From: a virus | Direction: 5' to 3' (one strand) | Length of the DNA: 60,450 bases | Virus record (IMG/VR): IMGVR_UViG_3300028377_000012 | Coordinates: 1-60,450 of that record | Shown: piece after piece, positions 25,193 to 33,432 of the stretch | How positions within the stretch are numbered: position 1 is the first letter of the stretch | Layout of the letters: the number at the start of each line of letters is the position of its first letter | Translations under genes and position numbers: made by a program | Notes under the pieces: generated by a model | Told to the model about the DNA's origin: nothing | The model's input: only the letters and a program-made list of their open reading frames with translations | Databases searched by the model: none

Positions 25193-25202
25193 CCACCAAT
25201 AA

Positions 25203-26069
25203 ATGTTTAAGAAACCAAAAAATTACACCAATAAAATATCCATATATACTTCAAAATTCATTTTAGATAGATGTGATTTGAAAAATGAATGGAAACGTTT
25301 AAAAAATGAAGGAAGACTAAAGGACTGTCATACGTTTGTCGTGTTTCGAATGCATATGGGACTGATTATTAACTTTTTAACATATTCTATTAATGATTCT
25401 TATATCACTGGAATTAATAGGAAGAAGCTACAACAAGTATCTACTAGCGAATTATATAGACCATGTATTGAAATATTAAAAAAACATAAAATAATTTTCA
25501 TTTGTGGGAAAGATGTTGACCATGAGTCATATGAAGTTGGTAAATACAGTAAATCTTATAAATTTAATCTTAAAATGTATCAATTGACGAATGATACCTA
25601 TGTAAAGATTGATATAGTCGGGACAAAGATGAAGAAAAAGGTATCACTTCGGATCGCTGACTTACAAGTATCAAAGCATTTACTGCACTTATTTGGAAAA
25701 AAAGAGTTTAAATTCAATTATGTTGTTCAAACGCCGATCAAAAATATATCGAACGGAATTAAAGACATCAGGGATATATTTTTTAATGAAACTTTGTATG
25801 ATAAGGCCGAATCAGTGGTTATGTTTCATCCACAATCTGCACTAGATGGTAAGGAAAGGTCAAATAAATGGTTTATTATTAGAAGAATTAAAGAAGTGAC
25901 AGGGTATAGTGCGTATGTTAATGATATGTATATGATTTCCATTAAACAATTGCAGGAACTGCGCCGAAAATTAGGAGATATTGGGAAAAACGCTATTAGA
26001 TTTGCTAATGAAAAGGATAATATAATGAAAGAATATGGACTAAATACATTAAAAATGTGTTTTAGTTGA
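25203..26069 (+). CDS. Hypothetical basic protein, 288 aa
   Basis: A basic, Lys/Ile-rich protein with alternating helical and strand segments and no motif that I recognise. It is the first gene of the rightward arm, with an early promoter almost at its ATG and a late octamer further upstream. Basic character and position could fit a DNA-binding replication or regulatory protein, but this is speculation. Confidence 0.65.
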   Translation: MFKKPKNYTNKISIYTSKFILDRCDLKNEWKRLKNEGRLKDCHTFVVFRMHMGLIINFLTYSINDSYITGINRKKLQQVSTSELYRPCIEILKKHKIIFICGKDVDHESYEVGKYSKSYKFNLKMYQLTNDTYVKIDIVGTKMKKKVSLRIADLQVSKHLLHLFGKKEFKFNYVVQTPIKNISNGIKDIRDIFFNETLYDKAESVVMFHPQSALDGKERSNKWFIIRRIKEVTGYSAYVNDMYMISIKQLQELRRKLGDIGKNAIRFANEKDNIMKEYGLNTLKMCFS

Positions 26070-26073
26070 ATTT

Positions 26074-26081
26074 CATAAATA
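26074..26081 (+). promoter_or_regulatory. Late promoter octamer for gp15
   Basis: CATAAATA followed by ATTATAC and the ATG at 26089. Confidence 0.75.
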
Positions 26082-26088
26082 ATTATAC

Positions 26089-27111
26089 ATGAAGGCTAAG
26101 AATAATGTTCACTATTTTGAAGTTACAGATTTAATCACCCAATTTATATCTGCATTTGATAGTATCATCATTGGCAGATTTAATAAGGATAGGACAAATG
26201 AGCAATCCATTAGGGTTCAATTTAAATATGGATCTAAACAGCGCATTATACATAGTTTAGTTAATAAAGCTGAACATTTAACCTTACCTATCATATCAGT
26301 TGACTTAAAAAGCGTTGCAAGAGATAATGACAGAGTTTTAAATAAACAAAATAGTCATTATATCAAAGGGAGTAATGTTAGTTACGAGATTCCTCAACCA
26401 GTTCCTGTAAATATATCAATAAATATGAGTATTATGACTCGTCATGCTCAAGATATGCACCAAATTATTTCTAATTTTGTTCCATATGCCGACCCATATA
26501 TTATTATTTCATGGAAACTTCCACCAGAGTTATCTGCAATTGGAACTGAATTAAGGACAGAGGTGTTGTGGGATGGTTCTATTAATTATGATGATCAACC
26601 AGATAAAGGCGAGGCTGATAAAAATCGGATCATGGTTGATACATCTTTTATAATCAAGGGGTGGCTGTTTAAACGCCACCCAGATACTGCAATTGGAAAT
26701 ATTTATGAAATAGATGCTGATTTTATTCCTATTGCTTCATTTTCAGATATGGCATTGGATAAATCCTTATTAGATGTTGATTCACTAAGTATTTCGGCAT
26801 ATCCATTGATCACTGCAACCAAAAATGACACATTTGTTAATGGAACTTCACCAACAATAAAGTTAGAAGGTGATAATTTTGATTATACCACAGCGGTCTA
26901 CCTGTCGTCTGATAGTTTGGGTGCTATATCTGACCCTATATCGTCCTATACGGGCTTTGATGGCGCACTACTAACTTCGTATACTATCACTAATGATAAT
27001 GTAATATATATTGATGTTCCTCAGTTGCAAGATATCGGAAAGTTAGTGTTTATTGTTGAGAATCAAAGTGGTTTTGATGTCAGTGATGTTGTTAATATTA
27101 TCAATATCTAA
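26089..27111 (+). CDS. 15: Tail sheath stabiliser/completion protein (T4 gp15-like) with C-terminal Ig-like domain
   Basis: The first 230 residues of this 340-residue protein match the T4 gp15 pattern: SIRVQFKYGSKQRII near residue 43, then EIPQPVPVNISINMSIMTRH and MHQIISNFVPYADP, then a strand with FIIKGWLFK. gp15 caps the tail and stabilises the contracted or extended sheath at the head-tail joint. T4 gp15 has 272 residues; here the C-terminal 100 residues (SAYPLITATKNDTFVNG, then IKLEGDNFDYTTAVYLSS) look like an added IPT/Ig-like beta-domain of the kind common on virion surfaces. A late promoter lies 7 nt before the ATG. Confidence 0.82.
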   Translation: MKAKNNVHYFEVTDLITQFISAFDSIIIGRFNKDRTNEQSIRVQFKYGSKQRIIHSLVNKAEHLTLPIISVDLKSVARDNDRVLNKQNSHYIKGSNVSYEIPQPVPVNISINMSIMTRHAQDMHQIISNFVPYADPYIIISWKLPPELSAIGTELRTEVLWDGSINYDDQPDKGEADKNRIMVDTSFIIKGWLFKRHPDTAIGNIYEIDADFIPIASFSDMALDKSLLDVDSLSISAYPLITATKNDTFVNGTSPTIKLEGDNFDYTTAVYLSSDSLGAISDPISSYTGFDGALLTSYTITNDNVIYIDVPQLQDIGKLVFIVENQSGFDVSDVVNIINI

Positions 27112-27635
27112 TTAAAGATAAATCGATTTTTAGTTTCATCAAATATTTTCTTATCTAAGAATGATAATTCATATGTTTTGACGAATGAACTGAGTTTTGC
27201 AAAACTTTTTTTAGAATTTTTCTTTTTACACTTTAATATCTCTTTAATCAACCACTCATTTAATTCGGGATTATCTTCAATCAGTTCTTCATATGTCTTA
27301 TTTTTTACGATGACCGCATTGACTGGATAAAGTTTAAAAAATTTTTCAATATTAAGGAAATATGTATAGTTAAATTCTTCTACAGTAACATATTCGTGAA
27401 TTTTTGTGATATCAGGCTTACCTATAATGTAGAACGTGCGACCTTGATGATCACTTAATTTATTAAGAAGTGTTTTACTAAGATAATTGAAAAATAATTT
27501 TTTATATTGCCTTGAATTAACACTAAATTTATCCCAATCAATATTTTGGTCATACAGATTGTCAAAGAGGTCACATTCTGTGACTACATAAATTTCTTTA
27601 TGAAAATCTTTGATTGTATGGTTTAGAACCTGCAT
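27108..27635 (-). CDS. Hypothetical protein, 175 aa
   Basis: A helical, Lys- and Phe-rich protein with an N-terminal strand (HKEIYVVTECDLFD) and FYIIGKPD near residue 68, suggesting a small alpha/beta fold. No family is recognised. Its stop overlaps the convergent gp15 gene by 4 nt. A strong early promoter (TTGCAT-16-TATAAT, TGA extension) lies 6 nt before the ATG, so it is predicted early and leaderless. The promoter overlaps head-on with the late promoter of the next gene. Confidence 0.65.
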   Translation of the reverse strand: MQVLNHTIKDFHKEIYVVTECDLFDNLYDQNIDWDKFSVNSRQYKKLFFNYLSKTLLNKLSDHQGRTFYIIGKPDITKIHEYVTVEEFNYTYFLNIEKFFKLYPVNAVIVKNKTYEELIEDNPELNEWLIKEILKCKKKNSKKSFAKLSSFVKTYELSFLDKKIFDETKNRFIFN

Positions 27636-27641
27636 ATGGAT

Positions 27642-27669
27642 ATTATATCACAAAAATTACAAAATGCAA
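27642..27669 (-). promoter_or_regulatory. Early sigma70-type promoter, overlapping a late promoter
   Basis: TTGCAT (27669-27664), 16-nt spacer ending TGA, TATAAT (27647-27642), 6 nt to the ATG at 27635. Its -35 box shares 2 bp with the plus-strand late octamer at 27668-27675. Confidence 0.75.
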
Positions 27670-27675
27670 TAAATA
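27668..27675 (+). promoter_or_regulatory. Late promoter octamer for the GNAT gene
   Basis: AATAAATA followed by ATTAT and the ATG at 27681. This placement decides the start against an upstream in-frame ATG at 27636. Confidence 0.7.
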
Positions 27676-27680
27676 ATTAT

Positions 27681-28097
27681 ATGCGCGACGAAGACACATT
27701 GATGTTAGAATTAATATATGAATCACTATCTGAAGTGAAAATCAGTAACGATAATGACAATTCAGCGTTCCAAGATAGGGTTAAATTCACATTAGGTGAT
27801 GCTATATTAGACTTAGGCAAATCTAAGTTCTGGGGTGTTGTAGAATTATTTGTCCCAGAAAATATGCGCAGACAAGGCATCGCATCTAAATTATTACTCG
27901 CAGCAGATGAATACTTAACATCAGAGGGATATAGATCTCAAGTAAGTAATGATGCATCAGTGAAACTACATTATGGATTAGGATTTAGAGCGTTTGATAA
28001 TGATGAAGAATTATCAGTCGATGATACCATAAAAATTCGCGAAGAGTGGTCATCAGTAATGATGCTATCACCGAATTTTATAAAAAATTCAAACTAA
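27681..28097 (+). CDS. GNAT-family N-acetyltransferase, candidate packaged protein
   Basis: A 138-residue protein. WGVVELFVPENMRRQGIASK is GNAT motif A with the acetyl-CoA pyrophosphate loop (R-R-Q-G-I-A), followed by LLLAADEYLTSEGY and a C-terminal LHYGLGFRAFD segment typical of motif B. The substrate is unknown (protein, aminoglycoside-like or other amine). The start at 27681 is set by the late promoter 5 nt upstream. The N-terminal residues MRDEDTLMLELIYESLSE resemble the leader MSYYDTENELIFEAYS of two late proteins at 46.5-47.2 kb. They contain a T4 prohead-protease-like site (I-Y-E before S), so it may be carried in the head. Confidence 0.78.
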   Translation: MRDEDTLMLELIYESLSEVKISNDNDNSAFQDRVKFTLGDAILDLGKSKFWGVVELFVPENMRRQGIASKLLLAADEYLTSEGYRSQVSNDASVKLHYGLGFRAFDNDEELSVDDTIKIREEWSSVMMLSPNFIKNSN

Positions 28098-28633
28098 TCA
28101 TTCGCTCCGAATTTTTCTAATAATGTAGGAATTTTAGTATATTTAGTCCGAGGTTTTCTAGTTTTCGGAGTTAATTTACATTTATCTGGACACCAAGTTG
28201 ATGTAAAAAACTTTATTGGCACAACTTTATTCACAAATATTCCATGTTTTACAAACATCCATTTTTGATTTATAGAAAAGTTTTTATCGCCACCGTGTTT
28301 GTTAAATGACCCTTTGATATCTATCACATAGTTATCAGATATTTTATCTAATGGATCTTCTAATAGTTTCCATCTATGACCCGCAACTATAGTGAAGTCA
28401 GGTGTGTAAATGTGTGGGTGCAGTAAAAACTTTTCAACGGTCTTAGTTTTAGTTTTCAACTGTTTCGTTACAGTCATAGTTTGCTTTGGGGATAGGTCAT
28501 ATGTTACATCATTATATGAAAAACTTTTTACAAAATCATATTTAACAGCTTCTTCTAACCACATATAAAATTCAATTTCTTCATCGGAATCAAATTCTAT
28601 ATCATTGTATGTTGGTTTATTCCCCTTTGACAT
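28094..28633 (-). CDS. Possible PD-(D/E)XK nuclease (DUF1064-like)
   Basis: A 179-residue basic protein. IYTPDFTI near residue 73 and NYVIDIKGSF near residue 100 fit the PD...(D/E)xK metal-binding pattern. A following FSINQKWMFVKHGIFV is placed like the last core helix of DUF1064-type phage nucleases and Holliday-junction resolvase-like enzymes. An N-terminal acidic region and a Lys/Arg-rich C-terminus flank the core. It overlaps the convergent GNAT gene by 4 nt and the next minus gene by 17 nt. The catalytic role is inferred from motif spacing only. Confidence 0.55.
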   Translation of the reverse strand: MSKGNKPTYNDIEFDSDEEIEFYMWLEEAVKYDFVKSFSYNDVTYDLSPKQTMTVTKQLKTKTKTVEKFLLHPHIYTPDFTIVAGHRWKLLEDPLDKISDNYVIDIKGSFNKHGGDKNFSINQKWMFVKHGIFVNKVVPIKFFTSTWCPDKCKLTPKTRKPRTKYTKIPTLLEKFGAND

Positions 28634-29084
28634 TTTTTTTCTTCCCCTTCTTTTTAGCTTTTTTCTTTGGGGTATTTATACCATCCGTAATTTTATTTCT
28701 ACGGATCATAGACATCTTCTTATCTTTACCATATGACCCAAACATGTTACGCGCATCGCCAGTAGCGTATGTATCACTTGATGGCGCACCCATATCTGTA
28801 GCAGTGCCGCCTATACCAGCACCACTAGTATCCATTTCTTTAATTATAGTAGATGGGTTAATTTCTTTAAATGTTTTATAAAATAAATTAGTTGTTCGTT
28901 CAATAAACAAGTAATCTTTCAAACTATTTTCAGTTATTTGTTGTCGCCTCTTGTTTTTACCATCTACGTATGATATAATAATATTCTTATTCTTTGATTC
29001 CAAAGATAATAACAATTTAAATTTACAACCCTTCTTCTCAGTGAAGAAAATCTTTTCAGAAAATACTTTTTTAAACAACCCCAT
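28617..29084 (-). CDS. Late hypothetical protein with Lys-rich tail, 155 aa
   Basis: The start at 29084 is chosen because TATAAATA lies 5 nt upstream; a longer frame would begin inside the promoter. Residues 1-85 form a mixed domain (FKLLLSLESKNKNIIISYVDG). A Gly/Ala/Asp linker follows near 85-115, and then a strongly basic Lys-rich C-terminus (residues 125-155) that could bind DNA or RNA. The late promoter lies in the 15-bp gap shared with the divergent uvsY gene. No family is recognised. Confidence 0.65.
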   Translation of the reverse strand: MGLFKKVFSEKIFFTEKKGCKFKLLLSLESKNKNIIISYVDGKNKRRQQITENSLKDYLFIERTTNLFYKTFKEINPSTIIKEMDTSGAGIGGTATDMGAPSSDTYATGDARNMFGSYGKDKKMSMIRRNKITDGINTPKKKAKKKGKKKNVKGE

Positions 29085-29089
29085 ACAAT

Positions 29090-29097
29090 TATTTATA
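29090..29097 (-). promoter_or_regulatory. Late promoter octamer
   Basis: TATAAATA on the minus strand, then ATTGT and the ATG at 29084. Confidence 0.75.
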
Positions 29098-29099
29098 TT

Positions 29100-29528
29100 A
29101 TGAACAAACAAAAACAAGATGTAGAAGAAATCGTTAAGGGATATATTGAAGAATATTCAAAAGATGTTAATTTCGATGAAACGAGATTGCGCGAATACGA
29201 ACTAATTATACCTGGCCTAAAGGGTAAATGGAGCGGATACAAAGCTATCAATAAAGCTAAACTTAATAAACTAAAGCGCGAGCGTGAATCACTCCTAGAG
29301 CATGGTGTAGACGCAGTGTATAATCAGAAGAAGGATGCTGGCGATAATGTCACTAAAAAGGGCGCAGAGGAAATTCTAAAACGGTCTAAAACATTTAAAG
29401 AGATTGATCATAAGGTTGATGAGTTATATGTATTGGTTGAATTGTTCGAAAGTTGTGAGCTAAACATGCGCCAACTTGGATTTGATATTAAAAACCTTAT
29501 CGACACGATCAAGCTTGATGAAATGTAA
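29100..29528 (+). CDS. uvsY: Recombination mediator UvsY-like
   Basis: A 142-residue helical protein (T4 UvsY is 137). It shows the UvsY pattern: an N-terminal acidic stretch with a conserved-looking LREYELIIPGLKGKWSG, Lys/Arg-rich helices in the middle, and a C-terminal ESCELNMRQLGFDIKNLID like the T4 ending. UvsY helps load UvsX onto gp32-coated DNA. The position immediately before uvsW (with one small gene between) supports the call. Confidence 0.78.
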   Translation: MNKQKQDVEEIVKGYIEEYSKDVNFDETRLREYELIIPGLKGKWSGYKAINKAKLNKLKRERESLLEHGVDAVYNQKKDAGDNVTKKGAEEILKRSKTFKEIDHKVDELYVLVELFESCELNMRQLGFDIKNLIDTIKLDEM

Positions 29529-29531
29529 CAT

Positions 29532-29951
29532 ATGAAGCGCGAATTTAAATTTAGAGCATGGTATAAGCCTGATATTGAGATGGGCAAACCGATGAAATTT
29601 GTTCAAGCATCTTATGACGACCAATTATGGTTTACCTATGAGGAAGATTTAAAAAATAAGATGAAATATGCCTTTGAATATCCCTTTGAGTCTATTTTTA
29701 GTGATGATGACTGGATAGTTGAACAGTTTACGGGATTAGTTGATATAAATAATGTAGAAATATATGAGGGTGATATATTTAAAGGTGGTGAATATAAATG
29801 GGGATATGTTAAATATACAGATGGTGAATTTACAATAAACTTGAGGGGAGCTAGGATATTTACGTTGAATGAATTATGTTGTGATATAGATCACCCACTC
29901 CCATTAGTTATTGGGAATAGATATAGTAATCAAAAATTATTAGATGAATAA
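29532..29951 (+). CDS. YopX-family protein
   Basis: A 139-residue protein with the YopX signature. It starts with REFKFRAWYKPDIEM and has VEQFTGLVDINNVEIYEGD in the middle. The end is PLVIGNRYSNQKLLDE, where the family has a V/I-G-N-I-Y-x-N pattern. YopX proteins are common in phages and prophages; their function is unknown. It lies between uvsY and uvsW and overlaps uvsW by 8 nt. Confidence 0.85.
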   Translation: MKREFKFRAWYKPDIEMGKPMKFVQASYDDQLWFTYEEDLKNKMKYAFEYPFESIFSDDDWIVEQFTGLVDINNVEIYEGDIFKGGEYKWGYVKYTDGEFTINLRGARIFTLNELCCDIDHPLPLVIGNRYSNQKLLDE

Positions 29952-31431
29952 TGATTTAAAAATATCACATTATAAGGGAAATAGATGTAGATTGGATATT
30001 TCACATCCCCAATTTGATCTAATCAAGTATCATTTCTCGTATAATAATCCAAACGCTTCTTTTTCTACTAAAGATAATATGCCAAAACGTTTATATAGCA
30101 TTTCTAAATCAGGAATGTGTGACATTGGACTGATATTAGAGATATATAAGTTTATTAAAGAGAAGCAATGGGGGTTTAAATTAAATTTAAGTGATAAAGT
30201 TAAGGGACAATTAGTTAATTCGATTCCGTATGATATTATCGATATTCCTAACACTGAGTTTAAGGGGCGTGATTATCAAATAGAGGCAGCAGAAATAGCA
30301 TTTAAGGTAGGTAGGGGCATTCAGCACCTTGCAACATCAGCAGGTAAAACACTATTGATGGCAATCATGCTTGAAAGTATTTTTGCACATGAAAAAGATA
30401 TGAAATGCTTGATTGTGGTTCCGAATATCGGATTAGTTAATCAGACATTTGATGATTTTAAAAAATATCGGTGTTCATTTTCTTTTGGGAAGTGGTCAGG
30501 TAAGGATGAGCTTGATGATACAAATAATGTTACCATTGTAAACACTGGATTTTTACAAACTGATCTAAACAACGATAATGGAAAGATAACAAAGGCTGAA
30601 ATTTATTATCCTTTATTTAAATCTATCAAAATACTTATATATGATGAAGTTCATGTATTTACTTCTGATAAATATCCTAAAGCATCTAAATTACTTAGAT
30701 GCTTTGAGTATGATCACACATTTGGATTCACTGGTAGCTTACCAAAGCATAGTTTTGAACGCGATAGAATTATTGGATTCTTTGGTTCGGAAATTTATAC
30801 AAAAACATCTAAGGCATTGCGCGACGATGACTATATTACTAATGTTGAAGTTAAAATGGTTAGGTTTAACCATAATGATCCATATAAAATATATTCATTC
30901 AAAAAAGGGGGAGGCCAACATGCAACAAAGAATTACCACAATGAAATAGAGCATATATTTCAATCGGAATTTAGGAATAATAATATTAAAAAAATTATCT
31001 CATCCTTAAAAGGAAATGTTTTAATTTTAGTTGAGCGAATTGAACAAGGTGAATTATTAAAAGAAAAACTTGAGATGGAAGGTAAACAAGTATTTTTCAT
31101 CAGCGGTAAGATGAAAGTTAAAGACCGTAAAGGAATCATCAATATCATCGAAGAAAATGAAAATGTTGTGTGTATTGCAATGAGCGTAATCTTCTCAAAA
31201 GGTATATCTATTAATAATCTACCATATCTAATGTTCTGCTATTTAGGTAAAGCGTATGCTAAAACGATTCAGTCGGTTGGGCGTGGACTAAGGTTACATG
31301 AAAGAAAAAATATTTTGATTATATTTGATTTATATGACAATCTATTGTATAGTAAAGACCATGCAGAAAAAAGAAAAATAATTTATGATGATCAACAAAT
31401 TAAATATGGAGAATTTCAAGTGAATGAGTGA
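29944..31431 (+). CDS. uvsW: ATP-dependent helicase UvsW (SF2)
   Basis: This 495-residue protein (T4 UvsW is 503) unwinds branched DNA and R-loops during the switch to recombination-dependent replication. Motifs: RDYQIEAAEIAF (Q-like), HLATSAGKTLLM (Walker A, near residue 132), LIYDEVHVF (DEVH), TGSLP (motif III), and in the second domain VLILVERIEQGELL, FISGKMKV and QSVGRGLRLHE (motif VI). It overlaps the YopX-like gene and the sigma factor gene. Confidence 0.9.
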   Translation: MNNDLKISHYKGNRCRLDISHPQFDLIKYHFSYNNPNASFSTKDNMPKRLYSISKSGMCDIGLILEIYKFIKEKQWGFKLNLSDKVKGQLVNSIPYDIIDIPNTEFKGRDYQIEAAEIAFKVGRGIQHLATSAGKTLLMAIMLESIFAHEKDMKCLIVVPNIGLVNQTFDDFKKYRCSFSFGKWSGKDELDDTNNVTIVNTGFLQTDLNNDNGKITKAEIYYPLFKSIKILIYDEVHVFTSDKYPKASKLLRCFEYDHTFGFTGSLPKHSFERDRIIGFFGSEIYTKTSKALRDDDYITNVEVKMVRFNHNDPYKIYSFKKGGGQHATKNYHNEIEHIFQSEFRNNNIKKIISSLKGNVLILVERIEQGELLKEKLEMEGKQVFFISGKMKVKDRKGIINIIEENENVVCIAMSVIFSKGISINNLPYLMFCYLGKAYAKTIQSVGRGLRLHERKNILIIFDLYDNLLYSKDHAEKRKIIYDDQQIKYGEFQVNE

Positions 31432-32119
31432 AAAAAATAAAAAAATAGAAAAGCGCGGGAGAAAGCGGGGGAAATACTACATCGAGAATGATGATCTTGT
31501 ATCAGCAGTCCGTCATTTTTATAAGACAGATGAAGCTACGACCGAATTAGGTAATTATATTATAAAGATTGTGGATGGGGTTGCCCATATCCCATCAATT
31601 ATAAATTATTTTAAAGAAGATAACCCATGGGGTAAAGAGATGCGCAGTGATGCGTTATTTAGGATCTGGAAGTCTATATCTGACCGTGGTTGTAAAATTA
31701 TTGCAGAAGAAGACCTCAATAAACCCGAATATAAACTCGTAAAGACCCCAGTGTATATAAAAGACCTTATGGGTCGCGACATAGTTGACAAACATGGTAG
31801 TAAGGTGCAGAAACTTAATACAAATGGTAAAAAAATGTATAATGAACATACTGAACCCGTGTATGTAACAGATAAAAAAACTAAACAACCAATATTAGAT
31901 GATGATGGGAATAAAATACACCAGCTAGTAGCTCAGAATAATTTATTCGGGTATTTTTCTAGGATTGCGTGGCGAGCGTGTATTGGTAGGATTACAGTTG
32001 AAAAGAAGAACCAGATGATTGAAGAATCTTATAAGAATAAGGTATTTGAAGAATTTGGCGAAGATTTTCATATAGTTTTTGGAACGGAAACAGAAAACAC
32101 CGATAATGATAGCTATTAA
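31424..32119 (+). CDS. 55: Late transcription sigma factor (T4 gp55-like) with internal duplication
   Basis: A 231-residue protein (T4 gp55 is 185). A core-binding helical part (NPWGKEMRSDALFRIWKSI, residues 68-86) and a second helix set (LFGYFSRIAWRACIGRI, residues 174-190) match gp55 and sigma region 2. These allow RNA polymerase to recognise TATAAATA promoters with help from the clamp. Between them is an insertion made of two tandem copies of about 23 residues (109-131 and 145-168), each beginning PVY and ending with a G-[SN]-K-[VI]-[QH]-[KQ]-L pattern. It starts inside uvsW and overlaps gene 47, as in T4 order. Confidence 0.82.
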   Translation: MSEKNKKIEKRGRKRGKYYIENDDLVSAVRHFYKTDEATTELGNYIIKIVDGVAHIPSIINYFKEDNPWGKEMRSDALFRIWKSISDRGCKIIAEEDLNKPEYKLVKTPVYIKDLMGRDIVDKHGSKVQKLNTNGKKMYNEHTEPVYVTDKKTKQPILDDDGNKIHQLVAQNNLFGYFSRIAWRACIGRITVEKKNQMIEESYKNKVFEEFGEDFHIVFGTETENTDNDSY

Positions 32120-33146
32120 TTCAAAAAAAGTTGCACTGATTGGTGATATACACATTGGTGTGAATAAAAATTCAGAGGAATACTTTGAATTGACTAAAAC
32201 ATGGATGAAAATGTTTATTGATGAGTTAGTATCACGTAAAATTAATACTGTATTCATTTTGGGCGACTGGCATCACTACAGAGATGATATTTTGGTTAAA
32301 ACCTTAGACGTTTCATCTAAAATTATGAATATGTTTCCTAAAAACATCACAATTCATATGATCACTGGTAATCACGATTGTTATTTTCGCGATAATTCTG
32401 AAATTCATTCACTTAGAAGTTTTAATGAGTGGGAAAATGTTAATATTTATGATGAAGTTACAGAACTGAAGATTGTTGGCGATAAAACAATCACTTTGGT
32501 TCCATGGGGATGCGATATTAACACAATTCAACCGTCAGAATATGTATTTGGCCATTTTGAAATCCAAAACTTCAAATGGAATTCATTTTCTGTATGCGAA
32601 CATGGCCTAGATAGCTCAGACTTGCTCAAAAACGGGGTAAATATCTATTCTGGGCATTTTCACAAGTATCAGACTAAAGAATACAAGAGAGGGTCTATAA
32701 CATACCTTGGAAGCCCGATCCAACACAACTTTAATGACGTTGGAAATGAAAATGGGTTTCATATCCTTGATTTAGATTCTGGTGAACGAGAATTCGTCAC
32801 AAATGACGATATGCCAGTATATAAATACATAAAAGTTTCAAAAATTAAGGATGATTTAACCAAAGAAAACATCTGCGGTAACTTTATTAAGCTGTTTATT
32901 GATATAGATGGTGTTACAGAGGGTAAATTAGATAAACTCTCGGCTAAAATCCATCAGCATTTGCCTAGATCATTGGTAATTGAGGATAAAACTTTGAAAA
33001 AGGATATTGACAATCGAGAATTTGATGGTATAATAGAGGTGATAGATATATCAGGATCATTTAAAGAGTATATTGATACGTTGGATATCAAATACAAAGC
33101 AGAAACACTTGAAGCAGTAAAAAAATATTATGAAACCACAAAATAA
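32106..33146 (+). CDS. 47: Recombination nuclease subunit gp47 (SbcD/Mre11-like)
   Basis: This 346-residue protein (T4 gp47 is 339) is a calcineurin-like nuclease working with gp46. Metal motifs: GDIHIGVN near residue 15, ILGDWHHYRDD near 55, TGNHD near 87, and SGHFHKYQT near 183. The ATG at 32106 is chosen inside the end of gene 55, because the longer frame needs TTG. The last codons and the following bases (33127-33152) are duplicated at 33433. Three small genes and four sugar-related genes now separate it from gene 46. Confidence 0.92.
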   Translation: MIAINSKKVALIGDIHIGVNKNSEEYFELTKTWMKMFIDELVSRKINTVFILGDWHHYRDDILVKTLDVSSKIMNMFPKNITIHMITGNHDCYFRDNSEIHSLRSFNEWENVNIYDEVTELKIVGDKTITLVPWGCDINTIQPSEYVFGHFEIQNFKWNSFSVCEHGLDSSDLLKNGVNIYSGHFHKYQTKEYKRGSITYLGSPIQHNFNDVGNENGFHILDLDSGEREFVTNDDMPVYKYIKVSKIKDDLTKENICGNFIKLFIDIDGVTEGKLDKLSAKIHQHLPRSLVIEDKTLKKDIDNREFDGIIEVIDISGSFKEYIDTLDIKYKAETLEAVKKYYETTK

Positions 33147-33152
33147 AAAAAT
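33127..33152. repeat. Gene 47 3'-end repeat, copy 1
   Basis: A 26-bp sequence beginning ATTATGAAACCACAAAATAA, identical to 33433-33458, carries the last codons and stop of gene 47 and the start codon of the next gene. Confidence 0.95.
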
Positions 33153-33432
33153 AATCATTCAGATAAAATCATTATCTGAAACAGACTACCCATCAACTGA
33201 TTTTATATTAAGGGTTAAAATTAATAATGATGCACAAGATGATCTATGGAAATATCTATATGATTATGATAGTGACAGTAGCCGATGGAATCGAGTGAAA
33301 AAAGTATTTAGCTATGATGAGGCGCACGAATTTGCAAAACAATTTAAAACATATCAAGATATCTTAAATTATCAAGATAAAAATAAAAAATATCAAAGTA
33401 ATTATACCGAAGATATTTACATCGAAGAATAA
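33130..33432 (+). CDS. Hypothetical protein, 100 aa
   Basis: A small charged protein with N-terminal strands (IIIQIKSLS, FILRVKINND) and a C-terminal Lys/Tyr-rich part. The start overlaps the end of gene 47 within a 26-bp repeat, so it shares its first seven residues (MKPQNKK) with the next gene. The family is unknown. Confidence 0.55.
   Translation: MKPQNKKIIIQIKSLSETDYPSTDFILRVKINNDAQDDLWKYLYDYDSDSSRWNRVKKVFSYDEAHEFAKQFKTYQDILNYQDKNKKYQSNYTEDIYIEE

Larger units (their letters stand above)
24816..25202. other. Divergent intergenic region between leftward and rightward arms
   Basis: A stretch of 387 bp without a convincing gene. It holds AT-rich sequence near 24880-24960 and a very stable hairpin TCCCC-TACG-GGGGA at 24986-24999. 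The mirror motif GGCTTCGCC is at 25049-25057, a G-rich run (GGGGGGAG) near 25064, a late octamer at 25141 and an early promoter at 25164-25192. A 34-codon frame (25009-25113) is possible but unsupported. The change in gene direction makes this a candidate regulatory or origin region. Confidence 0.5.
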
